Source: ZLKRG46 sp032117915 (GTDB lineage: Bacteria; Bacteroidota; Ignavibacteria; Kapaibacteriales; Kapaibacteriaceae). Taken from it: 5,840 nucleotides of DNA. The position numbers and the translations under genes were made by a program. The notes below the pieces were generated by a model. It did not search any database. It saw only the letters and a program-made list of their open reading frames with translations, and was not told the origin of the DNA. This document shows, in pieces, positions 1-5,840 of this stretch (positions are counted from its first letter, which is position 1; the number at the start of each line of letters is the position of its first letter). The stretch lies in contig JAULYI010000077.1 in the NCBI GenBank assembly GCA_032117915.1, forward strand, positions 1 to 5,840, given 5' to 3'.

Positions 1-273
1 AGGTTTCCCGGATGGGAAGGTGGCATCGTTATGGTGAATCCGTCGCAGCGTTGGGGACTTCGACTTCCTAATTCGCATCAGTTGAATGTGAACGTCAACT
101 ACAACACCACACTTTGGGACCTGCCCTTTCGACTGTTCCTTGACGTGTACAACCTCTATTCCAGACGCGATATCTGGTTCCGCTTGTTCCAGACCGAGAA
201 CGGCGTACCAACAGTGAGTGACGTACGCCTGCTACCAATTCTTCCGTCCATTTCTGCCGAGCTGAGGTTTTGA
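1..273 (+). CDS. TonB-dependent receptor, C-terminal fragment (5' end outside window)
   Basis: The reading frame is open from the first base and ends at TGA 271-273, so about 90 C-terminal residues of a longer protein are visible. The segment alternates polar and hydrophobic residues as expected of transmembrane beta-strands. It contains the motif LFLDVYNLYSRRD, which resembles the 'xxxNLFN/NLYxR' penultimate-strand region of TonB-dependent outer-membrane receptors. It finishes with SISAELRF, a final strand ending in phenylalanine as outer-membrane barrels usually do. The family imports bulky substrates across the outer membrane using TonB/ExbBD energy. The directly following DUF4249-like lipoprotein gene supports the call, because the two are commonly adjacent in Bacteroidota. 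The plug domain and substrate cannot be judged. An internal ATG at 31 is not a real start, since coding continues upstream of it. Confidence 0.75.
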   Translation, partial: RFPGWEGGIVMVNPSQRWGLRLPNSHQLNVNVNYNTTLWDLPFRLFLDVYNLYSRRDIWFRLFQTENGVPTVSDVRLLPILPSISAELRF

Positions 274-1157
274 TGACATCAATGACGTGGAAACGATTGC
301 TCTTCGCAGCATGCGCCGCACTCGTCATATCCGGCTGCGAAGATCCCGTGCTAACGGACTACACCGAAGAGATCGTACTGGAAGGCATCCTTCTTGTTGG
401 TGAACCCCTTGCTGAGATACGCGTCATGCGCACACTACCAGTTACAGACACCTTTCGGTTCGAAGAGGCAATTCTCGACGACGCCAACATCGTGGTTACA
501 GCTGATGGCGAAGAAATCCCGATGACGTTTGTCGAAGGGCAGCGTGGCGGAACCTATCGCGCCCTCGATACCAGTTATCGTGTCAAGCCCAATACGCTCT
601 ACACCATAAGGGTTGCGGTTCGCGGCACCCTTCTGACGGCCGCGACACGCACTCCGCAGACGTTTGCGTGGGTTGCTACGCTGCCGAATCTTGTTCAGTT
701 TCCACCTAAAGACTCACTGATGCTGCCAGTTGACGATTCGCTGTTTCTATCGTGGACGCCAGTCCCAAACACCGATCTGTACATCATCGCCGTTACATGT
801 CTCGACACTGTCAACTATGGATCGTACCTGACACCGCCGACGCAGGAGCGTAACGATCGAACGATCCGATCAGAACCCGATTTCTTTGATAGGTCTGGGA
901 CGCTGATTGCGAACGAACGCACAACACTTGGTTTAAGCAGGTTTGCATCGTCGCCAACTGTGTGGGGCATCTTCCGTTGGTACGGTCTACACGAGATACG
1001 CATCTATGCTCCAGACCAAGCGTTTTCGGAATGGTTCTCGCAAGTCGGCAGTGGCCGCCGCAGCACATACGACTACCGTCTCGGCAATGTGTCCGGTGGC
1101 CTTGGCGTATGGGGCTCTGCCTCGCTTGTACAGAAGGAGTTCTTTCTCCTCAGGTAG
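273..1157 (+). CDS. DUF4249-like outer-membrane lipoprotein, partner of the TonB receptor
   Basis: This encodes a 294-residue protein. The ATG at 273-275 shares its A with the receptor's TGA stop (TGATG), which indicates translational coupling; a TTG at 270 and an ATG at 282 are less likely starts. Residues 1-22 form a lipoprotein signal: K7 R8, a hydrophobic stretch, then lipobox I-S-G-C with the lipidated cysteine at C22. The following E23 D24 are acidic, which in Bacteroidota can favour surface export of lipoproteins (inference here). The early mature segment (EEIVLEGILLVGEPLAEIRV) and the later GTYRALDTSYRVKPNTLYTI resemble DUF4249 proteins, which have an Ig-like N-terminal region with 'Y...v.pg.tY.l.v' strands. 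The length suits the family, whose biochemical role is not established. Pairing with a TonB receptor suggests substrate capture or receptor gating. The family call rests on pattern memory, not a search. Confidence 0.72.
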   Translation: MTSMTWKRLLFAACAALVISGCEDPVLTDYTEEIVLEGILLVGEPLAEIRVMRTLPVTDTFRFEEAILDDANIVVTADGEEIPMTFVEGQRGGTYRALDTSYRVKPNTLYTIRVAVRGTLLTAATRTPQTFAWVATLPNLVQFPPKDSLMLPVDDSLFLSWTPVPNTDLYIIAVTCLDTVNYGSYLTPPTQERNDRTIRSEPDFFDRSGTLIANERTTLGLSRFASSPTVWGIFRWYGLHEIRIYAPDQAFSEWFSQVGSGRRSTYDYRLGNVSGGLGVWGSASLVQKEFFLLR

Positions 1158-1231
1158 TTCAAGACACATGTTGATTGCATTCGATCGCCCTACGCTCAAC
1201 TCCGCCCCCTTCGTCAATTGAGGAACCAGAT

Positions 1232-1798
1232 ATGACTCGATCACTCCTTATCGTCGTCGTTGCATTCATGCTATCGACTACAGCTTCTGCTCAAACAAAC
1301 GATCCAAAGAGCACGTATGGCATTGAAACAGATGTCCTTTGGCCATTCCTTGTGCAGACAACACGAACACACTTCATTGTCAAGGTTTGGCAGAACGGAC
1401 ATCTGCGCGGCGATGTGTACGGCGGACTGAATATTGACTTTCCAAGAGATCGAGAGACGGAAGGCCGCTTTGCCGACTACAGCCTCGCTACAGGCTACCG
1501 TCAGTTCCTCTGGAACGGACTTCATCTTGAATTCTCGCAGACCACCGGACTTGGAGTCCTCGAAAACCATGTGAGTACCGGAAAGACCTACAACAGCTTC
1601 GACTGGTTGGTCTCGGGCTATGTGGGATACAAATTCGAGTTTGCTGGAGACAAGTTTTACCTTCTGCCTCAGTTCGGAGTAGCCGGCGTGGTGTACAAGT
1701 CGAACCCATGGCCCATTTTCGAAGACAATACGCTTTCGAAGGAGGTCGGCGAGTCGCCGTTCCTGCTCGGAACGATACGATTTGGGTACAACTTCTAA
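1232..1798 (+). CDS. Small outer-membrane beta-barrel protein, function unknown
   Basis: This encodes a 188-residue protein with an N-terminal Sec signal peptide: MTR, a hydrophobic core LLIVVVAFML, and probable cleavage after TASA at A20/Q21. The chosen ATG is preceded by AGGA at 1221-1224, seven bases upstream. An upstream in-frame TTG at 1175 would add 19 residues in front of the signal peptide and is rejected. The mature part is rich in alternating aromatic/hydrophobic strands (GYRQFLWNGLHLEF, GYVGYKFEF, FYLLPQFGVAGVVY) and ends in RFGYNF, a typical barrel closing strand with terminal Phe. The short length suggests an 8-stranded barrel of the OmpA/OmpW-like or PorT-like size class. It lies 74 bases downstream of the lipoprotein gene on the same strand, so it may be cotranscribed with the receptor cluster. 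No catalytic motif is visible and no specific function can be assigned. Confidence 0.7.
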   Translation: MTRSLLIVVVAFMLSTTASAQTNDPKSTYGIETDVLWPFLVQTTRTHFIVKVWQNGHLRGDVYGGLNIDFPRDRETEGRFADYSLATGYRQFLWNGLHLEFSQTTGLGVLENHVSTGKTYNSFDWLVSGYVGYKFEFAGDKFYLLPQFGVAGVVYKSNPWPIFEDNTLSKEVGESPFLLGTIRFGYNF

Positions 1799-1884
1799 TC
1801 ATTGGCAACCACGTATATGTTCTACGGCCGGTACATTCCGACGATCGTTGTTGCCTTCTGCATTTCCATTCGGAGCTGATCGCC

Positions 1885-2820
1885 ATGCCGCTTCATACAG
1901 TCCTTGGTGCAACTGGCGCTGCTGGCGCCGCCGTTGTCGCCGAACTCGCTGCACGCGATCTACCCTTCCGTGTTGTTGAACGCACGAAGGACTTCACCGG
2001 TCGTGAGACCGTAAAGGCAGACTTGCGCGATCCTGAACAAGCGATGGTTGCCATTCAAGGATCGAGTCATGTCTATCTGTGCGTAGGAATGCCCTATGAC
2101 ACTTCAGTATGGGTGCGAGACTGGCCGATGCTCATGTCGTCGGTGATCGATGCCTGTAGGGCGGAAGGAGCTGTGCTGGTCTTCCTCGATAACATGTACA
2201 TGTACGGACCGACGCCTCTTGCCACTCCGTTCGACGAGTCTCATGATCAACGGCCACTATCACGTAAGGGTAGACTTCGACAGCAGATTGCAGCGGAACT
2301 CGTGCAGTCTTTTGCGTCTGGTTCCTTGCGTGGTGTCATAGGACGAAGTGCGGACTTCTATGGGCCCAAATCCCGCAACAGCGTTTTGTACATTTCAGTG
2401 ATCGAGCGTGTGCTGAACGGGAAGTCTCCTCAATCGCTTTTTACTATCAGCGTTCCGCATACATACTCTTACGTTTCCGATGTAGGACGTGCCCTTGTCG
2501 AGCTGGCACTTGATGAGTCATGCTACGGTCAGGTATGGCACTTGCCCGTAGGCAATCCCATAACGCTTGGCGAGATTGTACAGTTGGTGAATACCATGCT
2601 TGGCACGAGCTATCGCACCAGCATCATACCGGGCCCCATACGAAAGCTCCTGTCTCTCTTCGTCCGCCCAGTGAAAGAGCTGGAGGAAATGCTGTATCAG
2701 TTCACCGAACCGTATGTGATGTCAGACAGGAAGTTTCGCGACAAGTTTCCCGGTTTTGCAGTCACATCGAACGAGCAAGGAATTCGGCAGACGCTTGAGT
2801 ACTTCCGAACGCAGCCTTGA
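1885..2820 (+). CDS. Atypical extended SDR, NAD-dependent epimerase/dehydratase-like
   Basis: This encodes a 311-residue NAD(P)-binding Rossmann protein, typical length for extended SDRs. The ATG at 1885 places the glycine motif GATGAAG at residues 8-14, right at the N-terminus. GGAG at 1872-1875, nine bases upstream, can serve as ribosome binding site. Longer in-frame extensions run back into the preceding gene and look non-coding. Further family features are acidic D46 in 'KADLRDP' (residues 44-50), the 'VYLCVG' strand at 63-68, and 'FLDNMYMYGP' at 100-109, equivalent to the SS..VYG region of epimerases. Next comes P114-FDE, then SRKGRLR at 126-132 where canonical enzymes have YxxSK. The catalytic Tyr and Lys are thus replaced by Lys128 and Arg132. 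Related atypical SDRs with a 'KGxxR' pattern are known, so it is probably a sugar- or quinone-type reductase-like protein or a binding protein; the substrate is unknown. No signal peptide is present, so it is cytoplasmic. Confidence 0.82.
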   Translation: MPLHTVLGATGAAGAAVVAELAARDLPFRVVERTKDFTGRETVKADLRDPEQAMVAIQGSSHVYLCVGMPYDTSVWVRDWPMLMSSVIDACRAEGAVLVFLDNMYMYGPTPLATPFDESHDQRPLSRKGRLRQQIAAELVQSFASGSLRGVIGRSADFYGPKSRNSVLYISVIERVLNGKSPQSLFTISVPHTYSYVSDVGRALVELALDESCYGQVWHLPVGNPITLGEIVQLVNTMLGTSYRTSIIPGPIRKLLSLFVRPVKELEEMLYQFTEPYVMSDRKFRDKFPGFAVTSNEQGIRQTLEYFRTQP

Positions 2821-2851
2821 GGACCCTGCACTCATGACCGTTGACATTTGA

Positions 2852-3199
2852 TTAAAGCTCGTCTACACAGTCACTGATGATCTTCTTCATTTGCCGTAGC
2901 TCTTTGATCTTATCGTCGAGCATTTGAAGCTTGCGCTCAAGGATCTGACGCTTCTGGCGTTTGGTGTAGGTATCCTTATACCAGGCATCTATGATCTCGC
3001 TGATCTCATGCAGCGTGAATCCTGCAGACTTGGCATCAAGGATGAGTTGTAGGCGACCCACGGATTCCTCATCGTAATGCAAGTAGTTGTTCGTGGTAAC
3101 TGCGGTATTGCGCTGACCACGGATGAGCCCGTAGCGTTCATAGAACCGAATGGTGTGAACACTGACGCCTGTGCGCTTCGCAAGTTCGTTGATCAGCAT
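2852..3199 (-). CDS. MerR-family transcriptional regulator (short form)
   Basis: This encodes a 115-residue DNA-binding regulator. The N-terminus is a clear MerR winged helix-turn-helix: INELAKRTGVSVHTIRFYER at residues 3-22, then YGLI, a wing with N39-Y-L-H-Y-D, and a second helical part with AKSAGFTLHEI at 56-66. Residues about 77-108 form a charged, leucine-bearing helix typical of the antiparallel dimerisation coil. Nothing follows it, so there is no large effector-binding domain and the size is that of the CueR/ZntR/SoxR group. Only one cysteine (C111) is present, so the paired-cysteine metal or Fe-S sites of those sensors are absent. The start at 3199 fits the family. A longer frame reaching 3295 has in-frame starts, but it would read through the palindrome at 3231-3254. 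The gene is divergent from the SDR gene at 3333, which it probably controls along with itself. The signal sensed is unknown. Confidence 0.85.
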   Translation of the reverse strand: MLINELAKRTGVSVHTIRFYERYGLIRGQRNTAVTTNNYLHYDEESVGRLQLILDAKSAGFTLHEISEIIDAWYKDTYTKRQKRQILERKLQMLDDKIKELRQMKKIISDCVDEL

Positions 3200-3230
3200 C
3201 CAAGGAATGGCTGGTGGATAACTATTCATT

Positions 3231-3254
3231 AACCATAGACTATGCTCTACGGTT
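3231..3254. promoter_or_regulatory. Probable MerR operator: 24-bp imperfect palindrome in divergent promoter region
   Basis: The two 12-base halves, AACCATAGACTA and TGCTCTACGGTT, are inverted repeats matching at 9 of 12 base pairs, with the strongest match in the AACC/GGTT ends and the TAGA/TCTA core. MerR-family operators are long dyads that sit inside an over-long (19-20 bp) spacer between -35 and -10. Reading towards the SDR gene, a weak -35-like TTAACC (3229-3234) and a weak -10-like GATACA (3255-3260) flank the dyad with a 20-base spacer, matching that architecture. Start sites downstream of it would leave a short leader before the SDR start. The dyad is 32 bases from the MerR start codon, so autoregulation is also plausible. 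The palindrome is seen directly; the promoter elements and the assignment to this regulator are inference. Confidence 0.6.
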
Positions 3255-3332
3255 GATACATAGGCAAATATCGCTGTAGGTTCGAAGAATTCCAACGATT
3301 CTTACCACGTGAATACGAAAGACACGTCAACC

Positions 3333-4151
3333 ATGGCTGCGAAGACAGTACTCATTACGGGCTGCAACAGTGGCATCGGCAAAGCAACAGCAACGCTCTT
3401 TTCGCAAGCAGGCTGGAACGTAGCTGCAACCATGCGCTCGCTCGAAGCAGGCGCAGATCTGAAGACTCTCCGCGGCGTCCGGCTGTATCGACTTGACGTG
3501 ACAGACGCCGCTTCGGTGACAGAGGCCTTCCACGATGTGATCCGCGACTTCGGCGGAATCGATGTCGTCGTCAATAATGCCGGCTACGGCCTGGCCGGTG
3601 TCTTCGAGGCAATCTCGGACGAAGCACTGGAGCGACAGTTCGCCACAAACGTTCTCGGACTCATGCGCGTGACCCGCGAAGCTATCACGCACATGCGCAC
3701 TCGCGGTGGTGGCACCATCGTCCAGGTCTCGAGTATGGGCGGTCGAATGACGTTTCCGCTCTATGCCCCCTACCACGCTACAAAATGGGCCGTCGAGGGA
3801 TTCAGCGAATCGCTTCACTACGAGCTGAAGGACCTGAACATTCGACTGAAACTCATCGAGCCTGGGCTTATCAAGACGGACTTTGCCGGACGCAGCGCAG
3901 AGATGGTCTTTCCCACCGAAGCGAGTGCCTACGACCCGTTCATTAAGAAGTTCACAGCCGCAGCAACCAAAGCATTAAAGGATGCCGTAAGTCCAGACGT
4001 CGTCGCGACGACGATCGTTGCCGCATCTTCCGACAGCAGCTCCAAACTCCGCTATCCCGTAGGGAAGCCCTCACCAATGTTGCTGCGATTTCGGAAACTA
4101 CTGTCAGATAATGCCTTCTTCGGAATGATCCGCAAGGCGTATGGGATATGA
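3333..4151 (+). CDS. Classical short-chain dehydrogenase/reductase (SDR family oxidoreductase)
   Basis: This encodes a 272-residue cytoplasmic oxidoreductase with every classical SDR motif: TGCNSGIG at residues 9-16 (cofactor glycine motif), D55-V56, NNAG at 81-84, N106 of the catalytic tetrad, S134 in VSSMGG, Y147-HAT-K151, and EPG at 176-178 followed by IKTDF. Arg35 directly after the second strand (AATMR) suggests preference for NADP(H). The long C-terminal part after TDF, with YPVGKPSP around 241-248, resembles the retinol/17-beta-hydroxysteroid-dehydrogenase-like SDR group common in bacteria, though the physiological substrate cannot be read from the sequence. The ATG at 3333 is preferred because the Rossmann strand begins at once; an upstream in-frame GTG at 3309 would add eight polar residues. 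No strong Shine-Dalgarno is seen. The gene is divergent from the MerR regulator with an operator-like dyad between them, so induction by that regulator is likely. Confidence 0.92.
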   Translation: MAAKTVLITGCNSGIGKATATLFSQAGWNVAATMRSLEAGADLKTLRGVRLYRLDVTDAASVTEAFHDVIRDFGGIDVVVNNAGYGLAGVFEAISDEALERQFATNVLGLMRVTREAITHMRTRGGGTIVQVSSMGGRMTFPLYAPYHATKWAVEGFSESLHYELKDLNIRLKLIEPGLIKTDFAGRSAEMVFPTEASAYDPFIKKFTAAATKALKDAVSPDVVATTIVAASSDSSSKLRYPVGKPSPMLLRFRKLLSDNAFFGMIRKAYGI

Positions 4152-4164
4152 GACGACTGTCGCC

Positions 4165-5442
4165 TTACTGAAGCACGGTCACTGTCCTCACCCGCGTGCC
4201 GTTGCGTTCGACGCGAAGCGTCAAACCCGGCGCTGATGCATCGACGGTGCGACCCAGAACGTCGTAGGTTCCTTCGAGCGTCCATTCGCCGGCGGTCGCT
4301 TCGTCATCAACCGTAGTGACGGCGTCGAGTGCAGCTCGGATCTGTTCTTTGAGTTTCATGTACGTAGGATAGATATCGACAATACTGCTGGACTTGACGG
4401 CAAGTACGCCGCAGTAGCGACGTCCGAAATCGATCCACGGACTGAAGCCAAAGCGGCCCTGCGAAGCACCCTCGATGAGTGTATCGTTCGACGGGTCGAC
4501 TCGCTCTCGCCATACGCCAATACCATACCTCGTGTTGGCATCACTCGCGTCGATGCCCATGTACGGCGAATAGGCAATTCGCGCTCCACGCGTCTGGTCG
4601 GCAAGCATTGAATCGATCCACTGCGAGCCGAGCACACGCTTGCCATCGTAGATGCCGTCGTTGAGAATCATCACAAGCAGACGCATGTACTCTTCGGCTG
4701 TGCTCCACACACCTCCGTCGATGCGCGGATTGTCGGTGTCATAGACACTTCGGATGTCCCATGATGTTCGCGTCCATCCAAGCGGACGAGCCAGTGCTTG
4801 CGTAAAGAGCGAGTCCCAGCACGATCCAGATGCTATCGGCAAATTCGATGCCACCTCGGCCATACGTCCGGCCACGTGCATGCCCTCGCTACCGTAGTTC
4901 AGAAAGGCGCCGGGCTGTGTTGCCAGCTTACCCGCAAGAATACTGTCAACGCATTCCGCTAGCGTGATCTTCGCATTCACGTCCTCGACGCAGGGCGTAA
5001 ACGGCCCAGCGTTGCCTCGTAGTCCGGATGTGAACGAGAACAGCTGTCGAATGGTCATGCGTCGCATGTCGCCCTTGGCTGTCGGGATATACTGCGCCAC
5101 AGAATCGTCAAGGCGCAACGTCCCCTGCTCAAGCAGCGCTGTTATCACTGCCCCCGACACCCATTTGGATGCAGAAGCGATGGGGATGAGACGCGTCTTT
5201 GGCATTGTCTTACCCGGAAGAGCGACCGACCGTTCGTAGATCAAACGACCATCCTTCCACAGGAGCAAACAAGCGCCTCCAAAGTCTCCGTCACCAGTTC
5301 CGCCAAGTACTGATAACGAGTCTTGAAGCGTTTGGTCAACGGCCGAAAAGTTGTAGTTCTGCGCCGCGGCCGGGCCGGCAAGCGCAAGAAGTAGCAGGAG
5401 GATTATCATAAGGGGCGATGGTTTAGAACGATGTACGGACAT
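4165..5442 (-). CDS. Secreted SxxK serine hydrolase (beta-lactamase/esterase superfamily) with T9SS C-terminal tail
   Basis: This encodes a 425-residue exported protein. Residues 1-28 are a Sec signal peptide: basic H4/R5/K7, core LMIILLLLLALAG, cleavage near AAA/Q28. The catalytic domain (about 30-372) is of the serine beta-lactamase/PBP-like (S12, 'Beta-lactamase') superfamily. Nucleophile motif S90-A-S-K93 lies in PIASASKWVSG; LRLDDSVAQYIP and IRQLFSFTSGL are characteristic downstream stretches; the second motif is Y183-G-S185. The third motif position, normally KTG or HxG, appears to be S327-Q-G329 in GASQGRFGFSPWID. C151 and C164 could form a disulfide. Residues about 387-425 (LEGTYDVLGRTV, then APGLTLRVERNG and a final beta-strand) match the type A sorting domain of the type IX secretion system. 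The product is therefore probably released or anchored at the cell surface. Substrate (peptide, ester or lactam) is undetermined. The gene is convergent with the SDR, with 13 bases between stop codons. Confidence 0.88.
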   Translation of the reverse strand: MSVHRSKPSPLMIILLLLLALAGPAAAQNYNFSAVDQTLQDSLSVLGGTGDGDFGGACLLLWKDGRLIYERSVALPGKTMPKTRLIPIASASKWVSGAVITALLEQGTLRLDDSVAQYIPTAKGDMRRMTIRQLFSFTSGLRGNAGPFTPCVEDVNAKITLAECVDSILAGKLATQPGAFLNYGSEGMHVAGRMAEVASNLPIASGSCWDSLFTQALARPLGWTRTSWDIRSVYDTDNPRIDGGVWSTAEEYMRLLVMILNDGIYDGKRVLGSQWIDSMLADQTRGARIAYSPYMGIDASDANTRYGIGVWRERVDPSNDTLIEGASQGRFGFSPWIDFGRRYCGVLAVKSSSIVDIYPTYMKLKEQIRAALDAVTTVDDEATAGEWTLEGTYDVLGRTVDASAPGLTLRVERNGTRVRTVTVLQ

Positions 5443-5667
5443 GGTATGCGAGGCCTTTGGTGCGCAACGATTCCTGATGGTTTAACAGCCGTCGGATTCG
5501 CACACACGAATACGTACATGGAGCAACGTGCGGCACAGCGTTCCCTCGCGCCACGTTGGCACAACTCATGCATGCAGCATCAGATTGTTTTTCGAAATGA
5601 TTTCACCTTTCGATTGCATGGTCGTAATGTTGCTGCAACGCTATTCGATGTTGCACGGGTGACTACC
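5443..5667. other. Divergent intergenic region between serine hydrolase and DUF1905 gene
   Basis: This 225-base stretch separates two divergently transcribed genes and must hold both of their promoters. I see no confident -10/-33 pair; TAATGTTG at 5625-5632 is a near match to the Bacteroidota -7 element TAnnTTTG but lacks a clear upstream partner. The region contains several CAACG/CGTTG words and a 7-bp inverted repeat, annotated separately. The frame of the downstream gene is open throughout, from 5395, with possible ATG starts at 5518 and 5572. The translation there does not resemble the DUF1905 N-terminus, so I treat it as non-coding. Confidence 0.4.
5524..5558. repeat. Inverted repeat CAACGTG...CACGTTG with 21-base spacer
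   Basis: A perfect 7-base inverted repeat (5524-5530 and 5552-5558) lies in the intergenic region between the divergent hydrolase and DUF1905 genes. The arm centres are 28 bases apart, near but not exactly three helical turns, and the loop is long for an RNA hairpin. It might be a pair of regulator half-sites, or chance. CAACG also occurs at 5465-5469 and 5636-5640 in the same region. No regulator can be named. Confidence 0.3.
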
Positions 5668-5840
5668 ATGACCACGTACACATGTTCAGGAGAAGTCTGG
5701 AAGTATGACGGTCCGGCCTCATGGCACTTCATATCGCTACCGGCCGAAGTGTCGGCCAACATCCGTGCAATGTTCAGTGTTGCCGAGACCGGTTGGGGTA
5801 GACTCCACGTGCGTGCCGCGATCAACAACGTTGCGTGGGA
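5668..5840 (+). CDS. DUF1905 domain protein, N-terminal fragment (3' end outside window)
   Basis: The first 57 residues are visible and the frame runs off the window without a stop. After the ATG at 5668 the protein reads TYTCSGEVWKYDGPASWHF, then ISLPAEVSANIRAMF and TGWGRLHVRAAINNVAW. This follows the DUF1905 pattern closely: 'g.vw.ydG..aWhFv.lP.e.s..Ir' then 'GwGsv.V.a.iG...W'. Members are small cytoplasmic beta-barrel-like proteins of about 100 residues, sometimes fused to YdeI-like domains; their biochemical role is unknown. The start is supported by the fit to the family N-terminus and by GGGTGA at 5657-5662, five bases upstream, which pairs with the 16S rRNA tail. In-frame ATGs further upstream (5572, 5518) would add residues unlike the family. 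Whether a second domain follows cannot be seen. Confidence 0.8.
   Translation, partial: MTTYTCSGEVWKYDGPASWHFISLPAEVSANIRAMFSVAETGWGRLHVRAAINNVAW

Noticed and set aside
1799..1884. Possible promoter around TATATGTT upstream of the epimerase-like gene
   Set aside because: The match to the Bacteroidota -7 element is poor and no -33 TTTG partner was found at the right spacing.
2821..2851. Possible bidirectional terminator between the epimerase-like and MerR genes
   Set aside because: No stem of useful length followed by a T-run is visible in the 31-base junction.
3200..3295. N-terminal extension of the MerR regulator using starts at 3295 or 3229
   Set aside because: It would translate through the operator-like palindrome and add up to 32 residues not seen in MerR proteins, which begin at the winged helix.
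3285..3303. AAGAAT...ATTCTT inverted repeat with 7-base loop in the SDR leader
   Set aside because: The arms are only six AT-rich bases and there is no terminator U-tract or conserved-element context; it is likely chance.
3327..3818. 163-residue minus-strand frame opposite the SDR gene
   Set aside because: It is antisense to a gene with all classical SDR motifs; the composition and lack of motifs indicate a shadow frame.
4152..4164. Possible terminator around CGACTGTCG between SDR and hydrolase stops
   Set aside because: The 4-bp arms have a one-base loop that cannot form a hairpin, and there is no T-tract.
5395..5667. Long upstream in-frame extension of the DUF1905 gene
   Set aside because: The frame is open, but its translation lacks family resemblance and its first part overlaps the start of the divergent hydrolase; the ATG at 5668 has a good ribosome binding site and fits the family N-terminus.
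5580..5828. 82-residue reading frame on the minus strand
   Set aside because: It lies antisense to the well-supported DUF1905 coding segment and shows no recognisable motif, so it is a shadow frame.

Overview
The window looks like chromosomal DNA from a Bacteroidota/Chlorobi-type (FCB group) bacterium. Three things point there: the C-terminus of a TonB-dependent receptor directly overlapped by a DUF4249-type lipoprotein gene; several secreted or outer-membrane products ending in aromatic residues; and a serine hydrolase with a C-terminal tail of the type IX secretion (T9SS type A sorting) kind. Base composition is balanced to slightly GC-rich by eye, which would suit Kapabacteria/Ignavibacteria-like lineages better than AT-rich Flavobacteria. 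That placement is inference only.

Layout. Positions 1-1798 (+) carry an envelope cluster: the receptor C-terminus (partial), a DUF4249-like lipoprotein starting inside the receptor stop codon, and a small outer-membrane beta-barrel protein. Positions 1885-2820 (+) encode an extended NAD(P)-binding SDR of the epimerase type that lacks the usual YxxxK catalytic pair. Positions 2854-3199 (-) encode a compact MerR-family regulator, divergent from a classical SDR oxidoreductase at 3333-4151 (+). Between these two lies a 24-bp imperfect palindrome (3231-3254) with the size and position of a MerR operator. Positions 4165-5442 (-) encode an exported SxxK serine hydrolase (beta-lactamase/esterase superfamily) with a T9SS tail, convergent with the SDR. 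From 5668 (+) a DUF1905-domain protein begins and runs off the window end.

How the genes relate. The receptor and lipoprotein probably form an outer-membrane uptake pair. The MerR/SDR pair probably forms a self-contained regulatory module in which the regulator controls the oxidoreductase and itself. The two convergent junctions (2821-2851 and 4152-4164) are very short and show no convincing terminator hairpin. No RNA gene, CRISPR array, insertion sequence or phage gene was seen. Most of the window reads as ordinary genes. The points most worth a second look are the MerR operator, the atypical SDR active site, and the unusual third motif plus T9SS tail of the hydrolase.
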